Shown piece after piece: positions 45,426 through 54,846 of a stretch of 64,000 bases of DNA (position 1 is its first letter; every line of letters starts with the position of its first letter). The notes under the pieces are model-generated. The model was not told the DNA's origin. It did not search any database and was given only the letters and a program-made list of their open reading frames with translations. The stretch covers positions 310,001 to 374,000 of the forward strand of contig NZ_NETS01000007.1 in assembly GCF_002150035.1 (NCBI RefSeq), written 5' to 3'. This DNA is from Leptospira venezuelensis (GTDB lineage Bacteria > Spirochaetota > Leptospiria > Leptospirales > Leptospiraceae). The translations under genes were made by a program, and so were the position numbers.

Positions 45426-47234
45426 CTAAAATCTTACCAGATCAGTAAACCAATCGGAAGTATTTCCTGCGCGATCCTTAATGCGGATCTGAAGCAGCAT
45501 ATACTTTTTCCAAGCGGAAAAGGTTTTAGGAAATTTGATTATAAGCATTTTGCGATCTGCATCGAATTCGCTGGGATACACTTCTCCTTCTAATAGAACT
45601 TCTGCGCCGCCTGCGTAGCCGGAGCCCGTATCGGAAACCGTGTATAATCTTTCTTCAATTCCCTCTTCTTCCTGGCCTTTGATCCTCCTATGTCTTGTGA
45701 TTAGGTATGGATAGTTGACGGCCGGTTTTGCATCGTCAGTGAGAATTGCCAAAGCTCCAAGTTTAGTGAGTAAAGCAATCTGCCCTTTCTGTTTTAGAGC
45801 AGACCATTTTTTAGAAGCCTTATCGTAAATATAGATACCGTCTTTTTTACCGAGGGCTGCACCTCTCCAGGTAAGTTCAGCTTCTCCAACCCATGATAGA
45901 TCAGAAGATTCTAATTCATAAATAGAGCCCTTGGATTTAAGACCTTCCGGTAGTTTTAGATCTTCTTCCAGTTTTTCCAATTTTTTGAAAATCAATTGGC
46001 CTTGGCCGTAGGTAGTTTTGTTCGGAGTTTTGATCTTCAGAATTCCATCTGTGGAATTAAATTCAGTTTTTGTAATGGATGGTTTTCTGGTATTTATCGT
46101 TCCGACTTCTATTTCTAAAGGAAGAATGGAATGATTTCCAGCATGATCGGATGCTTTAAGGACAAGTTTGATAATGCTACCAGTTTCGAAATTCCTAAGA
46201 TCGATACTTGGTCCTTTTGCAGGAAAGAGATTATAAACATAAACAGGAGGATTTAAAGAAGAACGATTCGAATCAAAGATATCATGGTGGATCCTAGCTT
46301 CTTCGTAACTCATTCCTCTAAATGATCTTTCATACAATGGGACTTCGTCTTTATAGATCCCGGCAAAGAATAAATTGTTTTTATTCCGAGAGGTCATTTG
46401 ATCGTAGGCGCCTAATCTAAAACGGACCCCTCCTGCAAGATTTAGCTTTTGATTTCCTGGGAGAGCAAATTTACCTTCTCCTTTTTTTTCTAATGGTAGT
46501 CTGGCCTGCACTCCATCTTCAGAATCCACATATAACAGTAAAAGTTCAGGAGAATATCTGTCTTTTCCTCTCAAGGGCAAATAGGGGAGAGGGTTTAAGG
46601 TTCCATTAGGTAAATGTAACTCAAAATGTAGATGGCTAACTCCTGTTCCGGATTCTCCTAACCTTGCAATATTTTCTCCTTTGGGGAGATTATAAGAACC
46701 TGGAGAAAGTTTTACCTGAAATTCTCCACCGCTGAGTAGTGCCAAAGCTTCCCTCAAAAGATCTAAATCTTTTCTGAAACCTTTGAAGTCGAGTAGGTGA
46801 GCGAATTTCGCTTTTAGATTAGAACCTGAAGATTTTAGAATTATATTGGATCCATATCCTTTCGTGGACTGGCCGATCGATTCTATATATCCTTGGAATG
46901 GAGAAATTGCAGAGATCCCATTTGTATGAAATGTCTTAAAATCGCAGCCCATATGAAGATGATGCACTCTATATTCCGCGTAAGAGCCTGAGATAGGAGT
47001 TTCCATTTCCATGGGAAAACCTAAATTTCCTAAATCTGCTAAAACTTCAGGAGTAAGGTCGTCCCAAATATTTTTTGGAGCAGGGGGACCTGCTTTTATA
47101 CTGGGGGAAACTGCTGAAACTTTGGAGCCAGTTTCGCCTGCTTTACCTTCTCCCCACGCGAGTATAAGTAGTAGAGATAGAAGTCCGAATCGAATGGGGA
47201 TTTGCGGAAAAAGTTTTAGGAAATTTTTTCCCAT
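45426..47234 (-). CDS. Exported M23-family (LytM) peptidase
   Basis: A 602-residue protein with a signal-like N-terminus (FGLLSLLLILAWGEGKAG). A LytM domain at about 75-215 carries the zinc ligands: HHLHMGCDF (H-x-x-x-D), AHLL, and VSHLHFELH (H-x-H). Its job is probably cutting or regulating peptidoglycan cross-links. A long C-terminal region (about 230-602) of beta-rich repeats has no recognised family. It is transcribed opposite to greA and lptE. Confidence 0.85.
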   Translation of the reverse strand: MGKNFLKLFPQIPIRFGLLSLLLILAWGEGKAGETGSKVSAVSPSIKAGPPAPKNIWDDLTPEVLADLGNLGFPMEMETPISGSYAEYRVHHLHMGCDFKTFHTNGISAISPFQGYIESIGQSTKGYGSNIILKSSGSNLKAKFAHLLDFKGFRKDLDLLREALALLSGGEFQVKLSPGSYNLPKGENIARLGESGTGVSHLHFELHLPNGTLNPLPYLPLRGKDRYSPELLLLYVDSEDGVQARLPLEKKGEGKFALPGNQKLNLAGGVRFRLGAYDQMTSRNKNNLFFAGIYKDEVPLYERSFRGMSYEEARIHHDIFDSNRSSLNPPVYVYNLFPAKGPSIDLRNFETGSIIKLVLKASDHAGNHSILPLEIEVGTINTRKPSITKTEFNSTDGILKIKTPNKTTYGQGQLIFKKLEKLEEDLKLPEGLKSKGSIYELESSDLSWVGEAELTWRGAALGKKDGIYIYDKASKKWSALKQKGQIALLTKLGALAILTDDAKPAVNYPYLITRHRRIKGQEEEGIEERLYTVSDTGSGYAGGAEVLLEGEVYPSEFDADRKMLIIKFPKTFSAWKKYMLLQIRIKDRAGNTSDWFTDLVRF

Positions 47235-47325
47235 TTGCGAATTCAGATCCGGTTCCTCTCATTTGTAAAGCCTGAAATCTGAGAAATTTTCTTGCCGCCT
47301 AATACTTGGAGAAAAGCCTGATGTT

Positions 47326-47886
47326 ATGAGGCTTCTTGTTCCGATTTTTCTGGTATTTTGCCTAAGTTCTTGCACCTATATTACTCGGGAGCCTGGCAAT
47401 CCTCCTAAAATCGACGGCATTCCTATCCCAGATTCTAAACGTACTGTGTATGTGCAGAATTTTCGAAATAATTCCTACGGGATTGCAATGCATACTACTC
47501 TTTCCGATTTAGTTAAACAAGAGATCAATTATAGGGGAAGATTTATCCAAACTAGGGAGAAGTCCCAAGCTGCATATCGTATCTACGGAGAGATCAGTCA
47601 TTACCAACAAGTAGGAGCACTTTTGGATCAGGGTGGCCAACAGCTCAGTAAAGAGATGTTTGTAGTCTGCAAGGTGGAACTCCAAAAAGCAGGTGGAGAA
47701 AAAATTCCATTAGAAAGAACCGAGATCCCCGCAAGAATTATTTACTCGGACCAAGTTGGTTTTATGGAAACAGAAGGACAGGCCCAGACCAGATTACTCA
47801 AAATTCTCGCGGTCCGTATTGCAGAAGAAATGGAAAGAGCCTGGTACTATTCTATAGCGGGCAAGATAGAAGGTGAGGAAGAGTAA
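47326..47886 (+). CDS. lptE: LptE-like LPS-assembly lipoprotein
   Basis: A 186-residue lipoprotein, lipidation Cys16 (FCLSSC). The mature part has the LptE layout: IPIPDSKRTVYVQNFRNNSY, then TLSDLVKQEINYRGRF, a beta-strand YRIYGEISHYQQ, and a late helix. LptE plugs LptD at the outer membrane to insert LPS. Similarity is moderate; the designation rests on overall pattern and lipobox. Confidence 0.72.
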   Translation: MRLLVPIFLVFCLSSCTYITREPGNPPKIDGIPIPDSKRTVYVQNFRNNSYGIAMHTTLSDLVKQEINYRGRFIQTREKSQAAYRIYGEISHYQQVGALLDQGGQQLSKEMFVVCKVELQKAGGEKIPLERTEIPARIIYSDQVGFMETEGQAQTRLLKILAVRIAEEMERAWYYSIAGKIEGEEE

Positions 47887-47888
47887 GT

Positions 47889-47932
47889 ATTTCATTTCCT
47901 AAAAATGAAATTCCACTTGATAATTCTCATAA
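47889..47932 (+). promoter_or_regulatory. Hairpin and possible PerR/Fur-type operator upstream of the Fur-family gene
   Basis: A perfect hairpin ATTTCATTT/AAATGAAAT (47889-47911) follows lptE. Just after, TGATAATTCTCATAA (47918-47932) matches 11 of 14 informative positions of the PerR-box consensus (TTATAATnATTATAA). Autoregulation of the downstream gene is possible but not shown. Confidence 0.35.
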
Positions 47933-48023
47933 CCGGATCTTAAATTGTGGAAAAGAATGTGAACACCCAGATTCCTTGAACCGAAAGGAAGATTCTGCAA
48001 GTGAGCTCCATTCCTCATAAAAA

Positions 48024-48512
48024 ATGAATAAAGACCGAGAAACTGAAATTCTGAAAACCGTAGACGATTCCATCCGGATGGAGATGAAAACTTTTTCTGA
48101 TTATTTACAGAAGAAGGGACTGAAGATCACCAACCAAAGGATGTTAGTAGCAGAACGTATTTTCTCCCTGCACAATCACTTCACCGCGGAAAGCCTCCTG
48201 GAAGAATTTAAGGACCAGAGGGATAAAATTTCTAAAGCTACCATTTATAGAATTCTATCGATCATGGTGGAAGCGAAGTTATTGCAGGAGCATAATTTCG
48301 GACAAGATTATAAATATTACGAACATATCATCGGTCATACTCATCATGATCATATTATCTGCGGAGATTGTGGTAGAATCGTAGAATTTATGGATGAAAG
48401 GATCGAACAGTTGCAAGAGCAGGCTGCTGCAAGCAACGGATTTAAGATCACTGGTCATAGCCTGAATATTTACGGCACTTGTTTGGATCCGAATTGTCCG
48501 AACAAAAAATGA
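48024..48512 (+). CDS. Fur-family metal-dependent repressor (Fur or PerR type)
   Basis: A 162-residue protein with an N-terminal winged helix (KITNQRMLVAERIF; SKATIYRILSIMVEA) and the C-terminal metal-binding part HTHHDHIICGDCGRIVEF, plus a second Cys pair near the end (CLDPNC). Which metal (Fe, Mn, Zn) cannot be decided from this. It has an unusually long N-terminal extension of about 20 residues. Its stop overlaps tgt. Confidence 0.9.
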   Translation: MNKDRETEILKTVDDSIRMEMKTFSDYLQKKGLKITNQRMLVAERIFSLHNHFTAESLLEEFKDQRDKISKATIYRILSIMVEAKLLQEHNFGQDYKYYEHIIGHTHHDHIICGDCGRIVEFMDERIEQLQEQAAASNGFKITGHSLNIYGTCLDPNCPNKK

Positions 48513-49633
48513 TCTATAGATCCAGAGTAGAAGATCCAAATTCATTTGCTCGAACAGGTACCCTATCTCTCAACGGAATAGAAATTCCGACACCAGTATT
48601 CATGCCTGTGGGCACAAGAGGTGCGGTCAAGTCATTGGACTCTGACGATATAGATGAGTTAGGTTATGAACTGATCTTAGGGAATACATATCATCTTTAT
48701 CTTCGCCCGGGTTCCGAGGTTCTGGAAAAATTCGGCGGACTCAAAAACTTTGTTTCTTACAAAAAAGCTCTACTCACTGACAGCGGTGGTTTCCAAGTTT
48801 TCAGTCTGAATTCTCTCGTGAAATTTAAAAAAGAAGGAGTGGAGTTCCGTTCGCATATCGACGGCAGTCCGCATTTTTTCACTCCGGAGAAAGTGATCGA
48901 TATCCAAAGAACGATTGGCTCAGACATCATGATGGTTTTAGATGATTGTCCTCCCGGAGATGGAACCGTCTCTCGGATCAAAGATGCTTTGGACAGAACT
49001 CATCGCTGGGCAGAAGTAGCGGTAAACTACTGGGAGAAAGACAAACGTAATCAATTCCTATTCGGAATTTTCCAAGGTGGAACCAATTTGGATCTAAGAT
49101 TGGAAAGTTTGGAGAAGATTCGTTCGCTTCCGTTCTCCGGAATTGCGATTGGAGGTCTCTCGGTAGGAGAACCCAGACCTGATTTTATCCGAACCATGGA
49201 AGGAATTTCTTCGTACACCGATAGGACTAGACCATTATATCTGATGGGAGTAGGGACTGTTCCAGATATTTTGGAAGGAGTTCGAAACGGAGTCGATATG
49301 TTTGATTGCGTTCTTCCCACCCGTAACGCTAGAAATGGGCAAGTATTCACTTCTCTCGGCAAAGTGAATCTCAGAAATGAAAAATGGAAGTTTCGAGATG
49401 AGCCGATGGACCCGGAATGCGGATGTAAAGTGTGTAAAAGATACAGTATTGGGTATATCAGACACTTGCATCACGTGAAAGAGCTAAGTGCATTTTCCTT
49501 GAGCACGTACCATAATTTGTATTTTATGAAAAAGTTCATGAAAGAACTTCGACATTCCATCGAAGTTGGAAATTTCAGCGAGTTTTTCGTTAAATGGAAA
49601 AATTTGTACGAAAGACCGGAAATTTCTCGTTGA
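48509..49633 (+). CDS. tgt: Queuine/preQ1 tRNA-ribosyltransferase
   Basis: A 374-residue enzyme that exchanges guanine for preQ1 at position 34 of Asp, Asn, His and Tyr tRNAs. Catalytic LLTDSGGFQVFSL and FDCVLPTRNARNG (nucleophile Asp), and the zinc site CGCKVC...H. The ATG at 48509 overlaps the Fur-gene stop (ATGA); the in-frame upstream extension to 48479 would add residues with no family match. Confidence 0.95.
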   Translation: MIYRSRVEDPNSFARTGTLSLNGIEIPTPVFMPVGTRGAVKSLDSDDIDELGYELILGNTYHLYLRPGSEVLEKFGGLKNFVSYKKALLTDSGGFQVFSLNSLVKFKKEGVEFRSHIDGSPHFFTPEKVIDIQRTIGSDIMMVLDDCPPGDGTVSRIKDALDRTHRWAEVAVNYWEKDKRNQFLFGIFQGGTNLDLRLESLEKIRSLPFSGIAIGGLSVGEPRPDFIRTMEGISSYTDRTRPLYLMGVGTVPDILEGVRNGVDMFDCVLPTRNARNGQVFTSLGKVNLRNEKWKFRDEPMDPECGCKVCKRYSIGYIRHLHHVKELSAFSLSTYHNLYFMKKFMKELRHSIEVGNFSEFFVKWKNLYERPEISR

Positions 49634-49702
49634 CTATATAGAGAATGACCCCCCTATTGTAGGATGGTTCAAACAGATAAAGAAAGGAGTTGCTGATTTT
49701 TT

Positions 49703-50038
49703 ATGGAAATCACCAGAAGGGAAAGCGGTAACATCGTAATTCTGGACATCAATGGGGAGATCGATTTATACAATGCCCCTGAGATTAAGGATGTGATCGC
49801 AAAGCTCATTGAAGAGCAGAAATACTATACTATTATCAATCTGGAAAAGGTCTCTTATATTGACTCATCCGGAATCGGTGCTTTGATTTCCAGCCTCTCT
49901 AACTTAAAAAAATACCAGGGTGGACTTAAGATTATCAATGTTGCGGGTTCCGTAAGAAAGGTATTTGAATTAACTAAATTAACATCATTCTTCGAGATCT
50001 TTGATAACGAAGCTGATGCAGTCGCTGCCTTCAAATAA
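49703..50038 (+). CDS. STAS-domain anti-sigma factor antagonist
   Basis: A 111-residue SpoIIAA-type protein. Beta-strand 1 (GNIVILDINGEIDLYNA) and the phosphorylation site YIDSSGIGAL with Ser56. Its phosphorylation by an anti-sigma kinase and dephosphorylation by a PP2C switch a sigma factor. A PP2C-output response regulator is at 27615 but not adjacent. A good ribosome-binding site (aaaggag) precedes it. No anti-sigma kinase is in the window. Confidence 0.9.
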   Translation: MEITRRESGNIVILDINGEIDLYNAPEIKDVIAKLIEEQKYYTIINLEKVSYIDSSGIGALISSLSNLKKYQGGLKIINVAGSVRKVFELTKLTSFFEIFDNEADAVAAFK

Positions 50039-50080
50039 GTAAGGCATTTTTTTAACGATCCTCTGGCTGGTGCAAAATAA

Positions 50081-51676
50081 ATGAAAACTTTTCGAGCTAT
50101 ATCGTTCCCATCATTGGTACTGGGAGTTTTAGGATTCCTAGTTGCCTGTGGGTCGGAACTACCCGTAAAAGAATTAGCGGAAGCAAAAACCGCTATCACT
50201 CGCGCAAAAGATGCAGGCGCAGAAAGATACGCTTCCGGAGAATTCGAAGAAGCTCGTAAAAGTCTTTTGACCGCTCATGAAAAAGCTTCTAACGAAGACT
50301 TAGGCGAGACTAAGAAAAGTGCTGAATACGCAAAAAGTAAAGCGTATGATGCATTAGAAAAATCTTATCCTCAATTGACTGAAGAGTCCAAGACACAAGC
50401 TAATACCGCTATCAATGAAGCGGATGAGGCTTATGCTTCTCAACTCGCTGCAGAACCTTATAATAATGCAGTAGAGCTTAAGAAAGAAGGGGACACTCTA
50501 AGAGATAATGCTGATCGCACTTTGGAATCCTATCCTAAGGAATCCGGAGACGACGCAAAGCTTAGAACTCGTCTTGCTGCTTTCGATCAGTACGAACAAA
50601 GTAATAAAAAATATCTGGAGTCCAAAAAGGCAGCAAGTGATGCTAAATCTTTGGCTCTTTCCCAAAAGCAACAGCTAATCGATTCTCTTGCAGATATCGA
50701 AAAAAATCTGGATGATGCGGACAGATATGCTGGCGGCCAAGACCCAGAAGTTTCTCAAACAAGAGAACGTTTGAATGCTGCTAAGGCAAAAATCGACGAA
50801 GGAAAAATCAAAGAAGGTTATTCCGAAATCGATGATATCCGCAAAAAATCAGCTGAACTAGTAGCAAAAAATATCCAAGCTTACGCTCTCAAGAAGAAGG
50901 TAGAAGCAAAAGATTCTATCGGAAAAGCTAAGGATAAACTCTCTGGAATCGATCAGTCTAAACTGAAATCCAGCAAGGATCTCCAAACCTCTTACCAAAG
51001 AGCTGACGAGAACTTGAAAGCTGCTGATGAGTCTTTAGTTTCTGCAGAAGAGTTATATTCTTCCGAAAAATACGAAGATTCTATTGGTAGATCCGAAGAA
51101 GCGATCAGACTTTCTCGTATCGTAGTAGATCAGTCTGATGATATCGCTGAAAGATTGCGCACTGGATCTTCCGTTGCGGGTCGTAAAGGTGATGCGGGAG
51201 ATTCAACTTCTTCTACCAAAAAAGGAGAAGATTCAACGGCTTCTTCTTCCGGAGAACTTCCTGAAGGCTGGAAAAAATACGTAGTTCGTAAGAAAATTCC
51301 TGCTGATTGCCTCTGGAGAATTTCCGCTTACAAACAACATTACGGTACTTCTAAACTTTGGAAACGTATCTACGATGCGAATCGCGGTAAGATCAAAAAT
51401 CCAAACTTGATCTATCCTAAACAAGTATTGTTAATTCCGCCTGCAAAAGGATCTACTAAATTCGATCCTAAAAAGGCTCCTAAAAAGCAGACAGGAAGTG
51501 ATAAGGTAGAAGCTTCTACACCGGAAGAGAAGAAGGAAGAGACAACCACGCCTCCTTCCTCTTCGACTTCTGAGCAAGAACCGGAAGAAGAAGAGTCTTC
51601 TACTCCGGCACCTTCTACAGAAAATGAGCAACCTTCTGATTCTGGTGAACAGGAAAGCGACGAAGAAGCTCGTTAA
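50081..51676 (+). CDS. Large LysM lipoprotein with coiled-coil region
   Basis: A 531-residue lipoprotein, lipidation Cys23 (LGFLVAC). An N-terminal DUF4398-like segment (AKTAITRAKDAGAERYASGE) is followed by a long helical, Lys/Glu-rich region with repeating AEDA-type heptads (about 60-370), then a degenerate LysM (about 400-455: KYVVRKKIPADCLWRISAYK ... IYPKQVLLIP), and an acidic Pro/Thr/Ser/Glu-rich tail. LysM binds peptidoglycan. It probably links the envelope layers. Its 3' end is followed by a terminator. Confidence 0.82.
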   Translation: MKTFRAISFPSLVLGVLGFLVACGSELPVKELAEAKTAITRAKDAGAERYASGEFEEARKSLLTAHEKASNEDLGETKKSAEYAKSKAYDALEKSYPQLTEESKTQANTAINEADEAYASQLAAEPYNNAVELKKEGDTLRDNADRTLESYPKESGDDAKLRTRLAAFDQYEQSNKKYLESKKAASDAKSLALSQKQQLIDSLADIEKNLDDADRYAGGQDPEVSQTRERLNAAKAKIDEGKIKEGYSEIDDIRKKSAELVAKNIQAYALKKKVEAKDSIGKAKDKLSGIDQSKLKSSKDLQTSYQRADENLKAADESLVSAEELYSSEKYEDSIGRSEEAIRLSRIVVDQSDDIAERLRTGSSVAGRKGDAGDSTSSTKKGEDSTASSSGELPEGWKKYVVRKKIPADCLWRISAYKQHYGTSKLWKRIYDANRGKIKNPNLIYPKQVLLIPPAKGSTKFDPKKAPKKQTGSDKVEASTPEEKKEETTTPPSSSTSEQEPEEEESSTPAPSTENEQPSDSGEQESDEEAR

Positions 51677-51712
51677 TATAAGTCTAATATTTTAGCAACT
51701 CTAACAAATATG

Positions 51713-51743
51713 AGGCTCGGATTTTTCCGGGCCTTTCTTTTTT
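51713..51743 (+). terminator. Terminator after the LysM lipoprotein gene
   Basis: Stem AGGCTCGGA / TCCGGGCCT around TTTT, followed by TTCTTTTTT. Confidence 0.8.
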
Positions 51744-51820
51744 ACGAAGTATGAAAATTTCGAATTCCGCTTGATCCTCATTTATTATCCGAAACAGTTT
51801 TACTTAGCGGTGAATTACAA

Positions 51821-52693
51821 GTGAAGAGGGCTTATACTAAGCCTATATCAGAGACGAGCGCAGCGGATTATTTTCCCCTGGCTAAAATGGCATGGGACGA
51901 GGATTGTCCTGACCAAGATATAACGTCTGTTTCCTTATTCTCTCCAGATCAGAAGGCGATCGCATATTTAAATGCAAGGGAAGAAGGTATTCTCTGCGGC
52001 AGCGGTGTTGCTGAAGTTCTCTCCAAACTTTCCGACGGAGATTTGCAGTTTAACTTCTTCTTTAAAGACGGAGAAAAATTCGTCAATGGAGATAAAATCG
52101 CAGAGATACAAGGCAGTCTTCTCTCCATGCTACGTGTAGAAAGAATCCTTCTAAACTTCCTACAATATCTTTCCGGCATTTCGACTTCGACTCGAAAGGT
52201 CGTGGATCAGTATGGGCCTAAGGGTATAATGATCCTGGATACCAGAAAGACTCTACCTGGTTATAGAAAACTTGCAAAGTATGCTGTGTACTGCGGCGGA
52301 GGTTCCAACCATAGATTGGATCTTTCTGAAATGGCAATGATCAAAGACAATCATTTGGCTTTATTCGGATCTGCAAAAATCCCTGTGGGAAAAATTAGAT
52401 CTAATTTTCCCGGAAGAATGGTGGAACTGGAAATAGATTCCTTGGACCAACTGGAAGATGCACTTGATGCGGAGCCAGATGTTTTACTGTTAGATAATTT
52501 TAATATACCTGATACACGCAAAGCTTTCCAAAGGGTAAAAGAAAAAAATCCTAAAATTCTAATAGAATGTTCCGGAAGGATTACTCCGGAGAAGCTGGAC
52601 GCATTGTCTGAATTTCCTGGAGTAGGAGTGAGTATGGGATATCTGACTCACACTACCAGGTTTTTGGATCTTGGTTTGGATATAAGGACCTAA
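51821..52693 (+). CDS. nadC: Quinolinate phosphoribosyltransferase (nicotinate-nucleotide pyrophosphorylase)
   Basis: A 290-residue enzyme making nicotinate mononucleotide from quinolinate and PRPP. Motifs: DCPDQDITSVSLF (early conserved region), LNFLQYLSGIST, LDTRKTLPGYRKLAKYAV, CGGGSNHRLDL and MIKDNHLAL. The start is GTG, 3 bp before which is no strong ribosome-binding site. It ends 3 bp before rel. nadA and nadB are not in the window. Confidence 0.94.
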   Translation: MKRAYTKPISETSAADYFPLAKMAWDEDCPDQDITSVSLFSPDQKAIAYLNAREEGILCGSGVAEVLSKLSDGDLQFNFFFKDGEKFVNGDKIAEIQGSLLSMLRVERILLNFLQYLSGISTSTRKVVDQYGPKGIMILDTRKTLPGYRKLAKYAVYCGGGSNHRLDLSEMAMIKDNHLALFGSAKIPVGKIRSNFPGRMVELEIDSLDQLEDALDAEPDVLLLDNFNIPDTRKAFQRVKEKNPKILIECSGRITPEKLDALSEFPGVGVSMGYLTHTTRFLDLGLDIRT

Positions 52694-52696
52694 TAC

Positions 52697-54730
52697 ATGG
52701 GATTTGTTAAGGCTCCAGCTACCAAAGAAATGTTAATGGAAGGGGTTCGGGAAACTATGGGTCCCGAAGCTCTGGAAATGATCGAGAAGGCCTATAAGGT
52801 CTCCGAAGATTCTCACCATGGGCAGTTCCGTCTTTCGGGAGAACCTTATATTGTTCATCCTCTCCAAGTAGGTTTTATTTTATACGAGTTAGGTCTAGAT
52901 GAGAAGGTAATCTCTGCTGGGATCCTTCATGATGTGATCGAAGATACGAAATACACAAGAGATGATATGGTCCGAGATTTCGGAACTGAGATAACTCAGC
53001 TTGTGGAAGGTGTAACTAAAATTTCTCAGATCAAAAGCCAATCCAAAGAAACGGAAGCTGCTGAGAATATTCGAAAGATCATCATCGCGACCATCCAAGA
53101 TATTCGGGTTATTTTGATTAAACTTGCAGATAAAACTCATAATATGAGGACTCTTTCTTTCCAACCGCCCGAAAAGCAGAGAAGGATTGCAAACGAAACT
53201 CTTTCTTTATACGCACCTATCGCCGGAAGACTCGGTATCTACTCAGTCAAATCCGAATTAGAAGATTTAGCATTCCAAGTTATCTTTCCGGAAGAATACC
53301 AAGATATTAAAAAGCGTATAAGCGCTAAAAAATCGGAAAGAGAAGATTATATCGAAAAACTTCAGCTGATCTTGAAACAGAGACTCGCCGAAATTCAGAT
53401 CAATGCAAATGTAGAAGGAAGAGCAAAACATTTCTTCTCTATCTATCGTAAAATGAAAACGAAAGAAAAAACTTTCGACGAAATTTTCGATCTAAGAGCG
53501 ATCCGTATTGTTACAGACGAGATCAAGGACTGTTACGGAGTATTAGGAATTGTGCATACACTTTGGTCTCCTGTTCCAGGTAGATTTAAGGATTATATCG
53601 CAACTCCTAAAACAAATATGTATCAATCACTTCATACGACTGTGATTGGTCCCGACGGAAAACCTTTGGAAGTGCAGATCCGTACCGCAGAGATGAATGC
53701 GATCGCTGAATTCGGGATCGCAGCTCACTGGGTATATAAAGAAGGTAAAACCCATGCTAACGAAAGACATCTAACCGTGAAATGGTTGGAAGTCCTTCAG
53801 ACCTGGCAGGATTCCGCTCTAGACCCTAAAGAATTTTTAGAAGAATTAAAATACGATCTTCATGAGGATGAGGTATTCGTTTTCACTCCTAAAGGGGAAA
53901 TTATACAACTTCCAAAAGGTGCAACGGTTCTTGACTTTGCATTCAGGATCCATACAGATGTAGGTTTGCATTGTAAAGGTGCTAAGATTAATGGTAGAAT
54001 GATTCCTCTTCGTACTGAATTGCGTAGTGGGGACCAGGTAGAAGTTGTTATCGACAAAAGATCCAAACCTTCCCCTATTTGGCTTCGTATTGTTAAAACT
54101 CCTTCTGCGAGACAAAAGTTACGCGCTTATTTTAGAAAACTTAGAGAAGAGACAAGTAAGGATTTGGCGCAAGGTGCTGAGAGTGCGGCGGAACTCACTC
54201 TTAACGCAGAAGTATTAGAAGAACTTAAGCGTAAACCTTCTGAAAAAGTTTCTAAACAAACTCAGGCACAAGGACAAGTTGCAGGCGGGAAAATTTTGGT
54301 CGCGGGACTAAGAGATATTCCGGTTCGACTTTCGGGATGTTGTTCTCCTCTTCCTGGAGACCAGATCATTGGTTTTGTTACTAGGGGACGAGGTGTTTCT
54401 GTTCACAAAAAAAACTGCAGCGTTGCTTTAAAACAAAGAGAAGAAGAACAACTCAGACAGATTACAGTGGATTGGGACTACGGACAAACGGAGCCGGTTC
54501 CAGTTCGTGTAGAAGTTAAAGCAAAGGATCGTCAGGGAATTTATTTGGAGATGGTAAAAAGTATCTCCGGAACCCAGACAAATATTCTGGAAGCAGGAGC
54601 TTCTACAGTGCAAAAGGATACTTTGATGGCTCGCTTCATGATAGAAGTGGAACATTTGGACCAATTGAAGGAGATCCTCGACAATTTAAAACGTATCCCA
54701 GACGTAGTCTTTGCTCATAGGGTAAAATAA
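52697..54730 (+). CDS. rel: Bifunctional (p)ppGpp synthetase/hydrolase
   Basis: A 677-residue RelA/SpoT homologue. An HD hydrolase domain (about 30-170, HHGQFRLSGEPYIVHPLQVG and HDVIEDT) with intact HD pair is followed by the synthetase domain (about 225-350), which has RFKDYIATPKTNMYQSLHTT, the RFKD form typical of bifunctional enzymes. TGS (FVFTPKGEIIQLPKGATVLD), a helical Cys-containing region (SGCCSPLPGDQI) and a C-terminal ACT domain complete the layout. It controls the stringent response. Co-transcribed with nadC by position. Confidence 0.95.
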   Translation: MGFVKAPATKEMLMEGVRETMGPEALEMIEKAYKVSEDSHHGQFRLSGEPYIVHPLQVGFILYELGLDEKVISAGILHDVIEDTKYTRDDMVRDFGTEITQLVEGVTKISQIKSQSKETEAAENIRKIIIATIQDIRVILIKLADKTHNMRTLSFQPPEKQRRIANETLSLYAPIAGRLGIYSVKSELEDLAFQVIFPEEYQDIKKRISAKKSEREDYIEKLQLILKQRLAEIQINANVEGRAKHFFSIYRKMKTKEKTFDEIFDLRAIRIVTDEIKDCYGVLGIVHTLWSPVPGRFKDYIATPKTNMYQSLHTTVIGPDGKPLEVQIRTAEMNAIAEFGIAAHWVYKEGKTHANERHLTVKWLEVLQTWQDSALDPKEFLEELKYDLHEDEVFVFTPKGEIIQLPKGATVLDFAFRIHTDVGLHCKGAKINGRMIPLRTELRSGDQVEVVIDKRSKPSPIWLRIVKTPSARQKLRAYFRKLREETSKDLAQGAESAAELTLNAEVLEELKRKPSEKVSKQTQAQGQVAGGKILVAGLRDIPVRLSGCCSPLPGDQIIGFVTRGRGVSVHKKNCSVALKQREEEQLRQITVDWDYGQTEPVPVRVEVKAKDRQGIYLEMVKSISGTQTNILEAGASTVQKDTLMARFMIEVEHLDQLKEILDNLKRIPDVVFAHRVK

Positions 54731-54846
54731 GGATTAGCTATTAGGCTTCTCCTTTTATCTTTTCATCGAAAATTTTACATTTAAGTTTGCCTGAAATCGG
54801 GTTTTCCCGGAAGCTTTCGAACACGAACATTCCTAAGAGGTGTGCT

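Noticed and set aside
45426..45593. Plus-strand frame of 69 residues starting at 45384
   Set aside because: Antisense to the M23 peptidase end, no ribosome-binding site.
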